A stretch of 64,000 nt of DNA from Burhinus oedicnemus (Eukaryota > Chordata > Aves > Charadriiformes > Burhinidae): positions 1,895,969 through 1,959,968 of the forward strand of contig VFFE01007186.1 in NCBI GenBank assembly GCA_008921705.1, given 5' to 3'. The first letter of the stretch is position 1; every line of letters begins with the position of its first letter. The position numbers and the translations under genes were made by a program. Under the pieces are notes generated by a model. It had not been told where the DNA came from and did no database searches. It saw only the letters and a list, made by a program, of their open reading frames with translations. Below are positions 1-12,655 of the stretch, piece after piece.

Positions 1-3000
1 GTCTCATATTAAGCTTGTTAAATGCATCAAGTTCATCTTAGATTAGATTTTTGTTTTCATACAAATTGACTTCAGAAATAGGAAATATTTTTAGTTTGCC
101 TATTTCAGGAAAAAGATGGGGGTAGTTCTTCAAGACTCTGGGTCACAGGGGTTTGGGGTCTTAATATCACTAATAAATCTTATTGTTACTAGATCCCACT
201 CAGATCATATTTTGGAATTAGATTCATTTTCAGCTGCATATCATAGTCATCCTGTGATAACTACCATATACGATTTCTTCTTCCTAAGCTTATAACAAAA
301 ATTCTTGTTAGTAGTCCTTGCACTGTGGACTGTTAAATTTCAACACATTTTGTTAAGTGATATAATCCAGAATGTTAACACAATCCACCTTTTATGGACA
401 ACTCAGAATCCTGAAAAACCTTCATCAGTGCCTGCATCCTTTGCTTCCTGCCATGCCTTGGTGTCAGGCTCTTCACCTTCATTCCAGGAGTTTATTTCCC
501 AGGAACACAGATTGAGCCCACTCAGAAAAGATTTTTTTTTTTTTTTAAATTCTTGCATCCCAATAATCAAACATCTCTAAACTGTTCTCATAGCTCTAAT
601 ATGGGCTGGCTTCTAATCTTTAAAACCTCTTTATTTTTGTGCCCTTAAGAAGTCTCCTGAGCTTCCATTTCTACAGTTGGGTATACTCACACTTTTCCTC
701 TTACAGTGCTGCTTATCCCACTGACAATGCAGTTCAGTAGCATTTTCCCCACTGTTATATCCATTTCAACCCTAGGTGTACCTTAGCAAGATTCATCACC
801 TTGTTCCTGGCAGACAGCAAAAGGTTCGATTTCCTGAATCAGCTCCAGGGTCAGACTGCGAATTTTTCCTAACATGCAGGTTTTAGTAATGCAGATTTGA
901 CCTTCCTGATGTGGATGTGAATTTCTGGTCTTTCATCTTCTGTTCTTTTACAATATAATCCTGTCTTCAGTTCCACTGTATTTCAGTTTTGCTCCTCCTG
1001 GCTCTAACTCTTTTGCTTTCATTGACATACATTTTTCTTTTGTGGTGTACCGTTTTGTGATTTCAGGTTTGGTTTTGTGGTTTTTTTTTTTTCTAACTTA
1101 TTTATTGATACATTGGTTTTCTGTTCCTGACCTTTTTTTTTCCCATTTTCTCTATTTTTTTTTTCTTTTTGCTTTCCTGTTCATGGTATTACTTTCCTTT
1201 TTATTTCAAACACAACAAAAATGGTGTGGTCTTATGTGACTGTTTAGGTAGGAAAAAAAGATGACAAAGAGGCTAGCTGTTGCTGATGACATCCTACTAA
1301 CATAGTAATAAAGTACATAGCTATTTCCTTGTAAACAGCAGAAATTTTAGGAAATTAATGTTTTTAGTATCTCTGACCTACGCTAGTTGTAACTGTACTT
1401 TGCAGAAGTTAATGTTACACATTGTAAATCAGTTCAAAGTCAGACAATGCATCCTTTCCCAGTTCCTTGGATTAGATCAACACAGTAGTCAAAACGCAGA
1501 ACAGTCCAGAGTCTCTTCACTGTTATCCCCAAAAGCTGTCTCTCAGTGCTGTTGTCTCAGGCTCAGGTGCCCAGGACTTGCACCAGCAGTGCTCTGGCAT
1601 CCTCTGTCAGACACTTTTTGCAGCTCCTTCATAACCACAAATGTTATTTACCAGTGAAACAGGTTCCATCTGCATGAAGGCCTCTTCTTTACCTTTGGAA
1701 AAAAAGATACTGCGCAAGGAGTGGAGACTGTTAGTGTGGCTCCTATTCAATCATATTTCTGTCCTGTTATATACTCAGCCAAACTACTTTAGGATTTTCT
1801 ACTCCATTGTTTACTTTCTTAATTATTGCCTACCTCTCCATCCCTTTACTCTTTTCAAAAGCATTTTTGAGGCAGGCCAAGAAATTTGGGGACAGGAGTT
1901 CATTATGAAATGCTCAATGTGTTTTGCTGTCTACTGGGATGGAGCCAGACAACCCAGAATGGCATTCATTTTACAGTTTAGGCAAACCTAAAAATAAACT
2001 TCTTGTTGTAGGAGTAGACTCATAGAAAGCATTTCACATCTCTGTGTCTCTGAAGACAAAAACTTCTGCACTTTCTCAGTGTCATTTTGTTTTTCAGTCA
2101 GAATTCCTAACTGTTTTATTTGGGAAACAACTGTGAATTTGTTTCAGATTGACAGCTGTGAGTTGATTACAGATAATTTGTAAATATATCAGTTTTTATT
2201 CAAAGATTTTAGTTGGACCATCCTATTAACAAGAGACAAACACAGGCTGAGAAGCATGCTCTGCCTTAGACTTCCACAGTGGCCTTTTGTAGGTGCTAGA
2301 TGGTCACATAAGCCAAAAGACGTCACTTTGATTTGTCATGGTCCTTTTCTTATTGCTAAAGGAGGTTTTCCTCATTTTTTTTACCTCAGTTTCCTAAATT
2401 TGTGATCCGGTGCTAATCACAGTGTTGATTACAGAATTAAAGCTATTGACACTTAGCGGGTTTCTCTAGTGTCAGCATAGAATCTGGTGATAATCTTATG
2501 TTTCTTTGGGTTTTCTCAAGAATGAGGGTAAGGCCAGGATGAACATTCCAGGCTTTTTTCAACTTTTTGAGAAGTCTGTTTTGTTCAAGCAAATAGTCAA
2601 ACATTTACTTAATAAGTCAGTATTCCTCAATACAACATCTCTCTGAACCCACACTAGCATATCCTATAGCCTTGATAGATCAGGGGTGTTGATTCCAGGT
2701 TCCTGACTTCTAAGAAAAAAAATCTTGGAATATTTTACAACCCCACAGGAAGTGACATATTCTAGATCTAGGTGTACTGCTTGAAGGAAACACATTTTTC
2801 AACTGCTCGTCATCAGTTTACACTGCCAGCCTCAAATCTCAGCAGTTAGTGGGATCACTTGTTCATTCTTGTTCTTAAAAGAAACATGACTGTCTCTGCA
2901 AAAATGCTTTAAATAAAATGAAAAATATTGCCACTGTCCTTGTAGGGAGAGGGTAAATAGCACATACTACAGTAATATTTTTTAAATGGAACATATGTAA

Positions 3001-4810
3001 CAGTATTTAATCCAAAGGAATGATGTTGAAAGATATAATGCAGAAGACTAAGTTGAAAGTTTGTCTTGCTGTTTGCAAGCATACATAAGTCTCATGACAT
3101 GTTATTTCTATGGCCACTGGTTACATTCTCACAGAGTATCCAGTTATACAGAAATCCTATTTTCCAGGGTGGTTTTAATAGAACATAATTATTATATTCA
3201 TTAATAGCTATCTTCAAAAGGACTGAACTCTTAAAATTAAGGTCCTTGGAAATTATGTCTGTATCATTTACAGTTTTGAGCAATGAAGAAAATGATTTTC
3301 CTTTTTGCATTGTGGTTAAATAAAATCTGTTCCATGCATCTAAGAAACAGGGATAAGCTATACAGAGTATTTGTTTATTTTTAACTGTCATTTGATTTGA
3401 ACAACCACATCTTAAAGAGTAAGTTGCTAGAGAATAGTTTGGCACAAATAGTCTTCAAATCATGGACAACTCTCTACTATGCAACAAAGAGACACATTTC
3501 AAAAGGAAATTATAATTATTCCTCTTTTACAAGCTGGGCAGTTATACTTCTGAAACACCATGGCTTTTAAGTGGGAGCTAAATTAATCTTTATTAATCCT
3601 TGTTATCATGATTGCATAATGTCTGGATTTAAATGTCTGATGTACAGCTCTCTGTTTCCTGCTTCTCTGGCAATCAGAAGTGTGAAAATAAACCTTACAC
3701 TTTAAAAGAAACACTTCATTTGAAAAAAAATAGATATAATCATATGTACTATTTAAAAAAAAAGTTTTACTTCACACAAGAATAAATATACAGCATGTCA
3801 GAGTTTCAGACTCGCTATTTTATGTTAAAATATGCACTGCTACATGTCAGAGCTGTGAAAATGGGAGGTAAAACAAGAAGGCAGTTGGCCAAATAGGTAT
3901 AGCAAGATTTTTTTTTCCATTAAGATTTTTATTTTTTGAGAATATTGCTCCTACAATTTAATTACAGCATTTAAAACACCCTCTAAAATGGTCTCTGTGT
4001 GCCCTACTGAAACTTCAAACTACCCTAATTAATGATTAGATCAGAGTCCAAAAACAAAAACAGGTTTGAGTTTGGGTCTTCTTGTACTTTTTTACAAGCT
4101 TCTATGCTGCAGAAATGAGCCATAATTCACATAACCACTTTCAAACAACAGACACAGTGTATAATGCCATTTAAAATACTTTCTACAGACACATCATTAG
4201 TTTAGAGTTAGGTTTACATTAACTTTACGTTGCAAATCTAATTGTTGAGGAGAAGAGGGGTTCTAACTTTATTGCAAACATGTTCTGCCTAAACAAGCTT
4301 AAAAGTACTCAGCTGGAAGAGATTTCTTACTTAAGTACATTAATTCTCAGAAATGAATGCATAGTTTAGGCTTAAAAAATGCTCTCAAAAGAATATTTTC
4401 CAAAGCTCTGTTTGGGTTCTTAAAATATCATTAAAAGTTAATTAAAATTATTACAGTTTAAATTCCCTTTGGTATTATAAAGTTAATACACTGAGTAATG
4501 AAAGTATATTTCTCTCACTCTAAGGTTATTTGTTTGTTTGTTTGTTTTAATTTGTGATGTTGTGGGAAGTCAATTCAAACTGTAGTTTCACACTACATGG
4601 ATGAAATGTATAGTATAAATAACTGAAGCCATATTTCCAGAGAAAAACTGACTGTTGACTCCTGTTTAGACAAATAAGTTGATACAAGATTTTTACTAAT
4701 TCAAGTACAATGTTCTGTGAAAAATGTATATTTACTGTTTAAATGATAATACAGACCTTGTCCAAATGTCTTTTACAGCCTTTTATGTCTCCAGTGGCTC
4801 ATTCATGATT
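1..4810. other. AT-rich stretch without recognisable gene
   Basis: I see no recognisable gene or interspersed repeat here. Positions 1075-1175 are strongly T-rich on the plus strand and create a hydrophobic chance frame. A TTTG run lies at 4529-4548. Open frames of 91-117 codons at 305-580, 1641-1991 (plus) and 3092-3445 (minus) have no family resemblance I recognise, no convincing splice signals, and compositions that track the local T- or A-richness. I treat them as chance frames. Confidence 0.6.
4529..4548. repeat. (TTTG)n simple repeat
   Basis: About five units of TTTG in a row, ending in a short T run. It is not attached to a recognisable retroelement tail. Confidence 0.85.
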
Positions 4811-4960
4811 AATCGTAGAATCACAGAGTCATCTAGTGTGGAAGAGACCTTTAAGACCATCGAGTCCAACCATTAACGTAATGCTGCCAAAACCACCACT
4901 AAACCATGTTCCTAAGCACCACGTCTGCCCATCTTTTAAATACCTCCAGGGATGGTCAAT
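4811..4960 (-). mobile_element. CR1 LINE 3'-end fragment
   Basis: About 150 bp match the CR1 3' end read on the minus strand. The copy starts with a decayed tail (TCGTAGAA, TCACAGAG), followed by the GAAGAGACCTTTAAGACCAT block and the segment around CCTCCAGGGATGG. The same blocks occur at 9815-10366 and 29497-30251. Only the 3' untranslated end and the last few codons survive, and homology stops abruptly at about 4960, the usual 5' truncation of CR1. No target-site duplication is visible, as expected for CR1. Confidence 0.9.
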
Positions 4961-7900
4961 AATTTTTTAAAGTTTCTCTAATAGGTAACTGCTTCTTAAG
5001 GGTTGACACAATGCGTTGGACAAGACTAACTACATTCACACTGACATAACAAGCTGTTCCTGAGAACAACTTTCATATCAATAACAGCTTAGATTACATG
5101 CAAACCAGCTTCATTTCTATGGCTGCCATGTTGCATCTCCAATGCACTATCGAGCAGGGACAACCTTGACAATGGGTACATCTTTGTCTTTGCTACAAGT
5201 CATAGGAATTCCCTCCAGCATTGCAGCACTACACATGACCTATGAGATCTTCTCAGCATCAAGTTACATATCACTATGCAACATGCTGTGTGCTCCATAG
5301 CTTTTGTACAGACAAAACCTTTGAAAGCTTTACCCATTCTCATGTTGTAGAGTTTTGAAGCGTACAGCAGGAGGAAGAATCCTCACAGAGACAAATATCT
5401 TCCAATTGAAAAGTCAGGAAGCATGTTTCTCTCTTGCTGAAAAAAATACCCATTATCTCTTGTCCTATATGTAGGAAAAAAAAATCTTATATATATTTAT
5501 TGATTGCTGAAACCTTATACATACTTGGAGGGTTCTATTGCATTTCCTTTCAAGCCATATAACAGCCCTGGCAAACTCTTTATCCTAAAATCAAGCATTG
5601 CAACTAAAGCACCATTGTCATTCCCACAGTGGGTATCACGGTTTGTCCATTCGTACTGTGTCACTTAGGAACATTTCTTCTGTGTTCCACTGCTGTATAT
5701 AAACTTCTCACCTTTGAGTTCACCCTTCTTCATAACCCAGCAGACCTAAGTGAATTCCTCTTAAGAACAGTTTAATACTTACTAGCAGTTTGTAATAACC
5801 TCCTAAGAGGCTGAGAATGGATATTCTCTGAATGATTTTAGCTTGCCTCCAAGTAAAGCCGAACAACTAGTTTGAACCATTTCTTTTAAACCACTCCCAG
5901 GGAACTAGAAATACATATGAAGTCAGATGCCCCATTTCATCTGAGAAGTCATCAACAACTTGGCATACTTGTTTCTTAAACTGTTTCTCAGGTGTAGCTG
6001 ATGATGTAAATTCATTTTAATGTGAAGGCAAATAGGCTAAATTGAACCAAATCTACAGATGTTTTACACCAGTCTGGTCTGACTTTGTTGTGAGATATTA
6101 GAGATATTCTATTCTATGACTAAAAGTGTTCATACAGTGATTAAATAGGTTCTCAGTTAAGAAACCAAAACTTGCAAAAACCCACTGAATTTTATGTCCA
6201 TGAACACGAAGTAGCAAGTTCAGTGTCAAGAGTAGTGTTTTGGTTTACATTTTGCCTGCCACAGCCTCCATCCACTGTGTTTTGGGTTTAGTGCATACTG
6301 GAGTGACCAATACGTCCGTGCAAAATATGTTAGAATATTCATGGAGGCTCTCAACTGAATTTCAGTGATAATTAAATCATAGCTTTACTCATCTTTCCTT
6401 TAAAATAATAAGACTTCTGTTTTTTCAAGTGTACCTCAGATATGAGCTGTTCTACATTGCTGATCATTTACATTACTTTCTCCTGGACCTTCTCCATCAT
6501 TCTTTAATAGCGATACCCAAAAGTCAACATGTTAGAGCAGCTAAAACTTTGTTAGTGGACTGGAAAATTATTCATGCTTCTGTATGTAATTCCATAACTT
6601 GTATGAACAATTGTGTGTAACTTTAACTTTTTTTTTTTTACCCAAGAATCTGACATTTCCGTCTCATTTTCATTTTGTGGCAATGTAAATCAGAAGATTT
6701 TACCTTAGAAAACCATAATGTTTGTTCAATGCACAATGGATAATCCCAGATGTTATGAAGAAAACAAAACAAAGCAAAAGTAAACAAAGGAAAAATTGAT
6801 TAAAATATCATCGTATTTCTTTCTCAGATTTTTATCCTGTCAAGACTCCAAAGAAAAGTCACTACATTCCCAAACCCAAGGCTTTTTAAGCTTTCATCTG
6901 TTTTACTAATTGAGGTTAGCTCTGTTTGATGCATATGTATAGCATACTCAGTTAAAAAGTTTGTTTAGACACACATCAGAAGATTCACAAGTGTGGGAGA
7001 TGTGATTCATTGTAAGAAATACAGCAATTTCTTTTCCAATACTGAGATCATTTCAACCTTAATTCATTATTATGAATTCATTATTATGAACTTTCAAAGA
7101 GAATTAATATTCTGAAATACTCAATTATCTGAGCATGAGAAAAATAAAAGAATCAGTATCAGTAAATATCTTCAGAGTTGCAGCCAAAGTTTGGAAGAAA
7201 ATTTGGGCACTGTGCCTTTAAATATTACTGGCTTTAGTAGCTTCAAAATAAAAACCCAAAAGCTCCACCAGGTCACTTTGCACCTTCTCCTTGGCTAAAT
7301 TGGACTCTCTTCCTGCAGCTATGATATCACGTTGCATATTTGGAAACTTGACATATGTCACACTGAGGACAAGAAGATTAAAGTGCTTTCCTTTTCCACT
7401 GTTTTCTGACAATTAATCCTATATTGCCTCAAGACCTAGAATATGCAGCTTGCTTAATAATGCTCTTTGAACTTTGCAATGATTGATCTATTGCAATTAA
7501 ACTTTGAACTCTGAATATTACCAGGTCATCTTATTGTTGGCAATAGTAGACCTGTGAGGCCTTTTTAAAAAGAAATCTTATGGTTAAGTCACTGATCCAA
7601 GAGACGACAAACCCCATATCATCTAAATGACCAGCCGTGCCCTCCTTTGCAGGTGGAAATAAAAACCTGGAAAAGAACAGTAACATTGAAACGGGAACAC
7701 ATTTCTAATTCAAACATTGAATTGTATAATTACCATTATTAAATAGGTCTACTACTGCAGTATAACATTCCAAAATAAAATAAAATAACCAAAGTGCTGT
7801 GCTAGAAACCAGAGTTCTCAGGAGCTTTGAGGAGACCATTTTCTTAAAAATGCCAGGTTACTAACACCAAAATTTCCCGTCGTATCCAAGCTCTCCAGTC

Positions 7901-9814
7901 AAACTGAGACACAAAAACCCTGGCCCTGCAGTAACATTCATTTCCTTAGTGGTGAGGATCCTCAGATGAGATGTGGCAGAGAGAAATTCAAGCTCCTCTT
8001 CAGCATCAAGTAGAACAAGGAAAATTGTGTCTTTCACATCTCACTGAGTCCTTTGAACGTTGAAACTTGGTGGATTTCTCTACTGCAATACACACTTCTT
8101 TACTCATTAGCTTTAGCTTTGAATTTTTCTCAGTATTTGAATAATAGCCATACTGTTCTTAGATTTTTTTCCTATTTAGATTAATGACAAAAGCTCAGAT
8201 AGCTTGGTTACCTTCTTCTCAACTGTGGACTGAACTATGTGTTGCACAATGATAATCAGACATAGAAAAAGGGGTCTGACTTATTTTTTGCTTTAATTTT
8301 AAGTACTTAGAAGTTCAAATATTAATCTAAATTATCTAGGTATGGAAGAAAGAACAGGTAATTTTACCATTGTAGGTTTTCCTAAAATATTTCCAGAATG
8401 TCATGTCTTCAGATGAGTTTATTTAAAGATGAGAACAGTCAAATAATCCAGAGAAGGTAATAGAATATTTGAAAGTCTTGAACATGAAATAAGACTTGAC
8501 ATGGAATAGATGCAAAGAACTAAACATAAAATATGTAGGTAGAGATAAACAGAGACATTATAGAGGAGGATATAAAAACTGCTTCCAAAAGTTTTCTTTT
8601 AAATAAGAAAATAAACTGGTTTTTAAGATGTTAATCTATCACAGCATTATGTGTAGTTAGAATTCCACATCATCAAATTCATGAACAGCCACATTCCTTC
8701 CTTTGATTTCTTCTAAAAGCCCATGCCATCTTCTGTTCCTTTTCATTTTAGACATCTAAAAAAATAAGCAGAGAAAAAATGTCAATTTTCATATTTGTTT
8801 TCTAGCATTTGAATAAGAATAGAGAGCAACATAGCCACAGAAACTCTTTGAACCTTTACCACCTGCAGATTTCCACAGATGTCTAAAACTCTACTTACTC
8901 TGTAAAACACATCACAAAGAGACAGGGAGAATTTATAAAATAAGAAAAAAACAGTGTTTCCTCAACTTTGCAGTATACTTTCCTTTTTCCACTCAGAGAA
9001 GATAAACCATTAGTTTTCGCCAAGCCCATACAAATATAATTTTCTCTATACAGGTCCAAAAATGAGAAGGCAATACAACTTATTTCAGTGACTTACAAAA
9101 TCCAAAGGTTGTGTCTCCCCACTTTCTTTCCACAACATGACAGTACATAGGATATATAGAAAGTGTACACAATCTGCACATTTTTATTGTCTCTTTTGCT
9201 TCATAAAACAATCCCTACTTCTTTCTGATTAGCTCTGTTATGAAAAAGCATAACCATGAACAGTTTGTTGCTGCCATATTATTTCATGTATCCTTCTCCT
9301 GGTGGCTGTTTTTCCAGGAGCCCCCTCTGGGCTGGGTCCCTCAGGATGTTTTGGATGAGCTACTTTGAAGACTGTCAGCTTTCACTTTGCACTACAAGGC
9401 GTGAGAGGAGATATGCATCCTTATGTAGAAGAACAGCATTTTTATAAAACTGATTCACAAGCAGGAAAGCAAATAACAAAAATCTAATGATTTCTCCTAT
9501 ATCATAGATTAGGAGAGAAACAGGAAAAGAACCCAACCCAAACCACCAGAAACTCCAAACACTTAGAAACATAAAGCCATCACTGACTGAGGAGAGGCTT
9601 AGATGCAAAAGACATAGCAAAAGCTGTACTTGCCGAGGAGAGAGAAAATAATCATGCACATGTGAAATTCTGGCTTTCCAATGGCTGTCGAAGAAGGAAT
9701 TAATCGTGGAACCATTTGTTATATACTTCCTCACTGTATAAATACCATACAGCCTTTTCCTTTAACCACAACAAACACGTTTTATAGACATCTAATATTT
9801 GCCAGTTGATTTTT
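4961..9814. other. Unannotated AT-rich stretch
   Basis: I recognise no gene or interspersed element. A 14-bp unit is repeated twice in tandem at 7062-7089. The minus-strand 64-codon frame at 7218-7412 and the 119-codon frame at 9375-9734 resemble nothing I know. The first has a plausible amino-acid mix, but it has no supporting splice or transcript signals and is not called. Confidence 0.55.
7062..7089. repeat. 14-bp perfect tandem duplication
   Basis: ATTCATTATTATGA occurs twice back to back. This is a slippage-type duplication in AT-rich DNA. Confidence 0.9.
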
Positions 9815-10366
9815 CATAGAATCATAGAATCACAGAATCATTTAGGTTGGAAGAGACCTTTAAGATCATCGAGTCCAACCGTTGACCCTACTCTACCAGG
9901 TCTGCCACTAAACCGTGTCTCTAAGCACCACATCTACACGACTTTTAAACACATCTAGGGATGGTGACTCAACCACCTCCCTGGGCAGCCTGTTCCAATG
10001 TTTGATCACTCTTGCAGTGAAAAATTTTTTCCTAATGTCCAGCCTAAACCTCCCCTGGCGCAACTTGAACCAGTTTCGTCTTGTCCTATCACTAGTTACA
10101 CAGAAGAAGAGACCAGCTCCCATCTCACTACAACCTCCTTCCAGGTAGTTGTAGAGAGCAATAAGGTCTCCCCTCAGCTGCCTCTTCTCCAGACTAAACA
10201 ATCCTAATTTCTTCAGCCACTCCTCATAAGACATGTTCTCCAGACCCCTCACCAGCTTTGTTGCCCTTCTCTGGACACCCTCCAGCACCTCAATGTCCCT
10301 GCTATACTGTGGTGCCCAAAACTGAACACTACTCAAGCTGTGGCCTCACCCTACTGTGGCCTCACT
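9815..10366 (-). mobile_element. CR1 LINE, 5'-truncated (3' part)
   Basis: About 550 bp of CR1 in minus orientation. The 3' tail at 9815-9840 has three octamer-like units (CATAGAAT, CATAGAAT, CACAGAAT). It is followed by the conserved 3' UTR block and then the 3' end of the reverse-transcriptase frame. The 5' truncation falls near 10353. A 12-bp direct repeat (CTGTGGCCTCAC at 10338-10349 and 10354-10365) sits on the 5' junction. The copy belongs to the same 3'-UTR type as the one at 14807-16633, in opposite orientation. Confidence 0.95.
9908..10336 (-). pseudogene. CR1 reverse-transcriptase C-terminal remnant
   Basis: An uninterrupted 142-codon minus-strand frame covers the C-terminal end of the CR1 ORF2 protein, downstream of the polymerase catalytic core. 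Recognisable blocks in order are a [12 protein letters not shown] segment near residue 22, a [20 protein letters not shown] segment near residues 45-64, and the terminal [20 protein letters not shown] block near residues 110-130. In an intact element this tail follows the polymerase of the endonuclease/reverse-transcriptase protein that performs target-primed reverse transcription. The endonuclease, the polymerase fingers and palm, and the FADD catalytic motif are all absent because of 5' truncation, so the fragment cannot act. The frame stays open through this part, which suggests limited decay since insertion. It is not a host gene. Confidence 0.9.
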
Positions 10367-12650
10367 TTCACTTTGTTCATTCAGTTTTCCCAAAGATAAA
10401 CTTGTCCCATTGACTGAAAGACAATGTTTTTTATTATCCATATAGGTTATATGAACTTATATGGGGTTGGGGTATCTTTGGATGATTTAAAACTTGAAGC
10501 TGTCATTCTGAATGAATGGTTCCCTTGAATAAATTCAAGGTCACATAAGGGAACGTTAAGAGCAGGTTAGTGAAATTTAGACAGTACGTTCAAGGGTTTA
10601 TCTGGAAGAGTAGAGTAGATCCTCAGCTTCTGAAGAGAATTCTGTTTAGTGGAGATTAACAGACAGAAAAAAGACATTAAAGGTCAACCCTAGACTTCTA
10701 GAGTAAATTCTCAGAGAGAACTTACTCTCAGCCTTTAGTAACGAGGTCATGGGAGAAAGCGACTAACTATACTCTTGTTTAAGAAAATTCATAGCAGAGT
10801 ACCACAAGATCATCCTGTTTCCTATAGTGTTCCACTTTAACCAGAGCAATTTTTCCTACATTTTATACACAATAGTCAGGAAAAATTAAGGAAATCACTT
10901 GTTGAGAAAGCTTACAAAATTTACATATTATCTTTCCAAGACAAACCTTTACTTCCAAAAATATACAACATTTAGTATGCTTATAGTGAGAGTTTCAATT
11001 ATTTAAGATATTTTTAAATCTCTCCCCAATGTATTTAATTATTTTTCTCCATTTACTATTAAAAAAATAAAAAAAAAATCACACTTACTAATTCTTTTTT
11101 TTATTTATTTTCAAGTGTATTCCATGGATAATATATTTTAATAATAATCAAGCACCATTCTCAAAATTAAAATATTCCTTATAGTACTGAAGAGGCATAG
11201 TTTTAATGTCTTTGGGGGGATTTTTCTGTGTTTCTGTTCCAACTTATTTAACTTTACCTACATATCCAATATTCTTAGACCTGGCAGTCATCATGTTAGC
11301 CAGCTAAGACTGGCTAACATGCCATTGCTTGTTCCAAAATGATCTGAGATTGAAAGCTTCTTTCATCTTTCTTCCCCTTCCACCTTTACAAGAGATACGT
11401 TATTATCTCGTTCAGTTGACTTTACCGCATCAGCTCTGACAGAAAGATAAAGTTTCCAGTTCCATAGTACATGTCATTTCTCAAGAAATTTTGCCTGAAA
11501 GGAACATAAATATGAATTATTTTTTTTTAAAACCTCCTGTCATAGTGAAAGGACTTCTCAGGAACTGAAGATACTTTTGTCCAGGGTTGAGGAAAGGCTT
11601 TAATTTTCCAAAGTGATTTTAATCAATGAAGAGTTATACTGAACAATGAAGAACAGTTGTACAACTACTGTACACAAGCTGACAACAAAGATGATGATAA
11701 GGTAGTTTGGAATATTAAATCTAATACAGAATGCAGACAAGCTACGTGATAAAGACAGGGTAGGTATTATCCCCTCTACATGACTAATACACTCACTTGT
11801 CCACTGATGCTCAAGTAATTTGAACTACTGTCAAATTTTGTAAAAGTGAATTTAATCTTTAAAAAAAAAGAAATTTCCCCTACCTTACACAAAGTTTTTT
11901 ATCAGCTAGTCTCTCTGTGAGTTACTGGTATCATGTTTTCTCTGTTCTGAAACAATTAGGAGTCCAGTTTAATATGTAGGGGACAGGATTTTATATTACC
12001 TGCTCAGTTTGAGACAGGCCGGTTTTAGTAGAAATATATTTTTAAAGACTGACAAATGTATTTTATATTTAGACGAACATTGGGTAGCTAAGGAAGATCA
12101 TCCTAGATCAAGGATGAATATCCAGTGCATAGACCTCCCACAAAGACTCTTACATCACAGGTTTTTTGTTGGTTTGGGTTTGTGTGGTTTTTTTTCCATA
12201 GAGCTAAAGAAAAGCCTTTTCTTTTAGTGATAAGTGCTGGGTTTTATTTTCAGATCTCCGTTACCACAGCAGCTTGACATAAATTAGAACTGACCTCCAT
12301 ATGTTCCAGTGGGATAGCTATGAACAGGAACGTGCAGACATACTTTAAAACTATTTATATTAAAATTGTTATGCGTGCATTCTATGTAACTTGGATAAAT
12401 CCAAGATTTTAGTTCCTTGCTCTTATTTTCGGGGACCAATGAAGTGACATGGAAGGGGGAAAGGCTAGGAAGACAGGGAAGTCCAGTATAGATTAATTCT
12501 CCTTTTGTATATATTGTTCTATACAATGTAAATGAAGAGGGTACTTTTGTGTTTGACTAAGTAGTTACCACAAATAACTATCCTACCTGATCCCAACTGA
12601 GCCCATCCTACTTGATCCTGAATAGAAAAAAACAAAACAAGAGAAAAAAA
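10367..12650. other. Unannotated stretch with one strong inverted repeat
   Basis: No gene or interspersed repeat is recognised. It contains a perfect 12-bp inverted repeat at 11292-11321 and a T/G-rich tract near 12155-12200. Frames of 60-80 codons at 12009-12227 (plus) and 12284-12526 (minus) look like chance. Confidence 0.55.
11292..11321. repeat. Perfect 12-bp inverted repeat (hairpin)
   Basis: CATGTTAGCCAG at 11292-11303 is followed by a 6-nt spacer (CTAAGA) and its exact reverse complement at 11310-11321. The stem is perfect and of mixed composition, so it is not an AT artefact. No flanking T run suggests an RNA polymerase III or bacterial-type terminator, and no known element was recognised around it. 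Confidence 0.9.
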
Positions 12651-12655
12651 CCTTG
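12651..12655. repeat. 5' target-site duplication CCTTG
   Basis: Five bases immediately left of the LTR's TG terminus, identical to those right of its CA terminus at 13720-13724. Confidence 0.9.

Noticed and set aside
2380..2402. ACCTCAGTTTCCTAAATTTGTG as a MIR SINE core
   Set aside because: Only about 15 bases resemble the MIR 3' region and no further MIR sequence is readable on either side.
7218..7412. 64-codon minus-strand frame with protein-like composition
   Set aside because: There is no recognised homology, no convincing start context or splice signal, and its length is well within chance.
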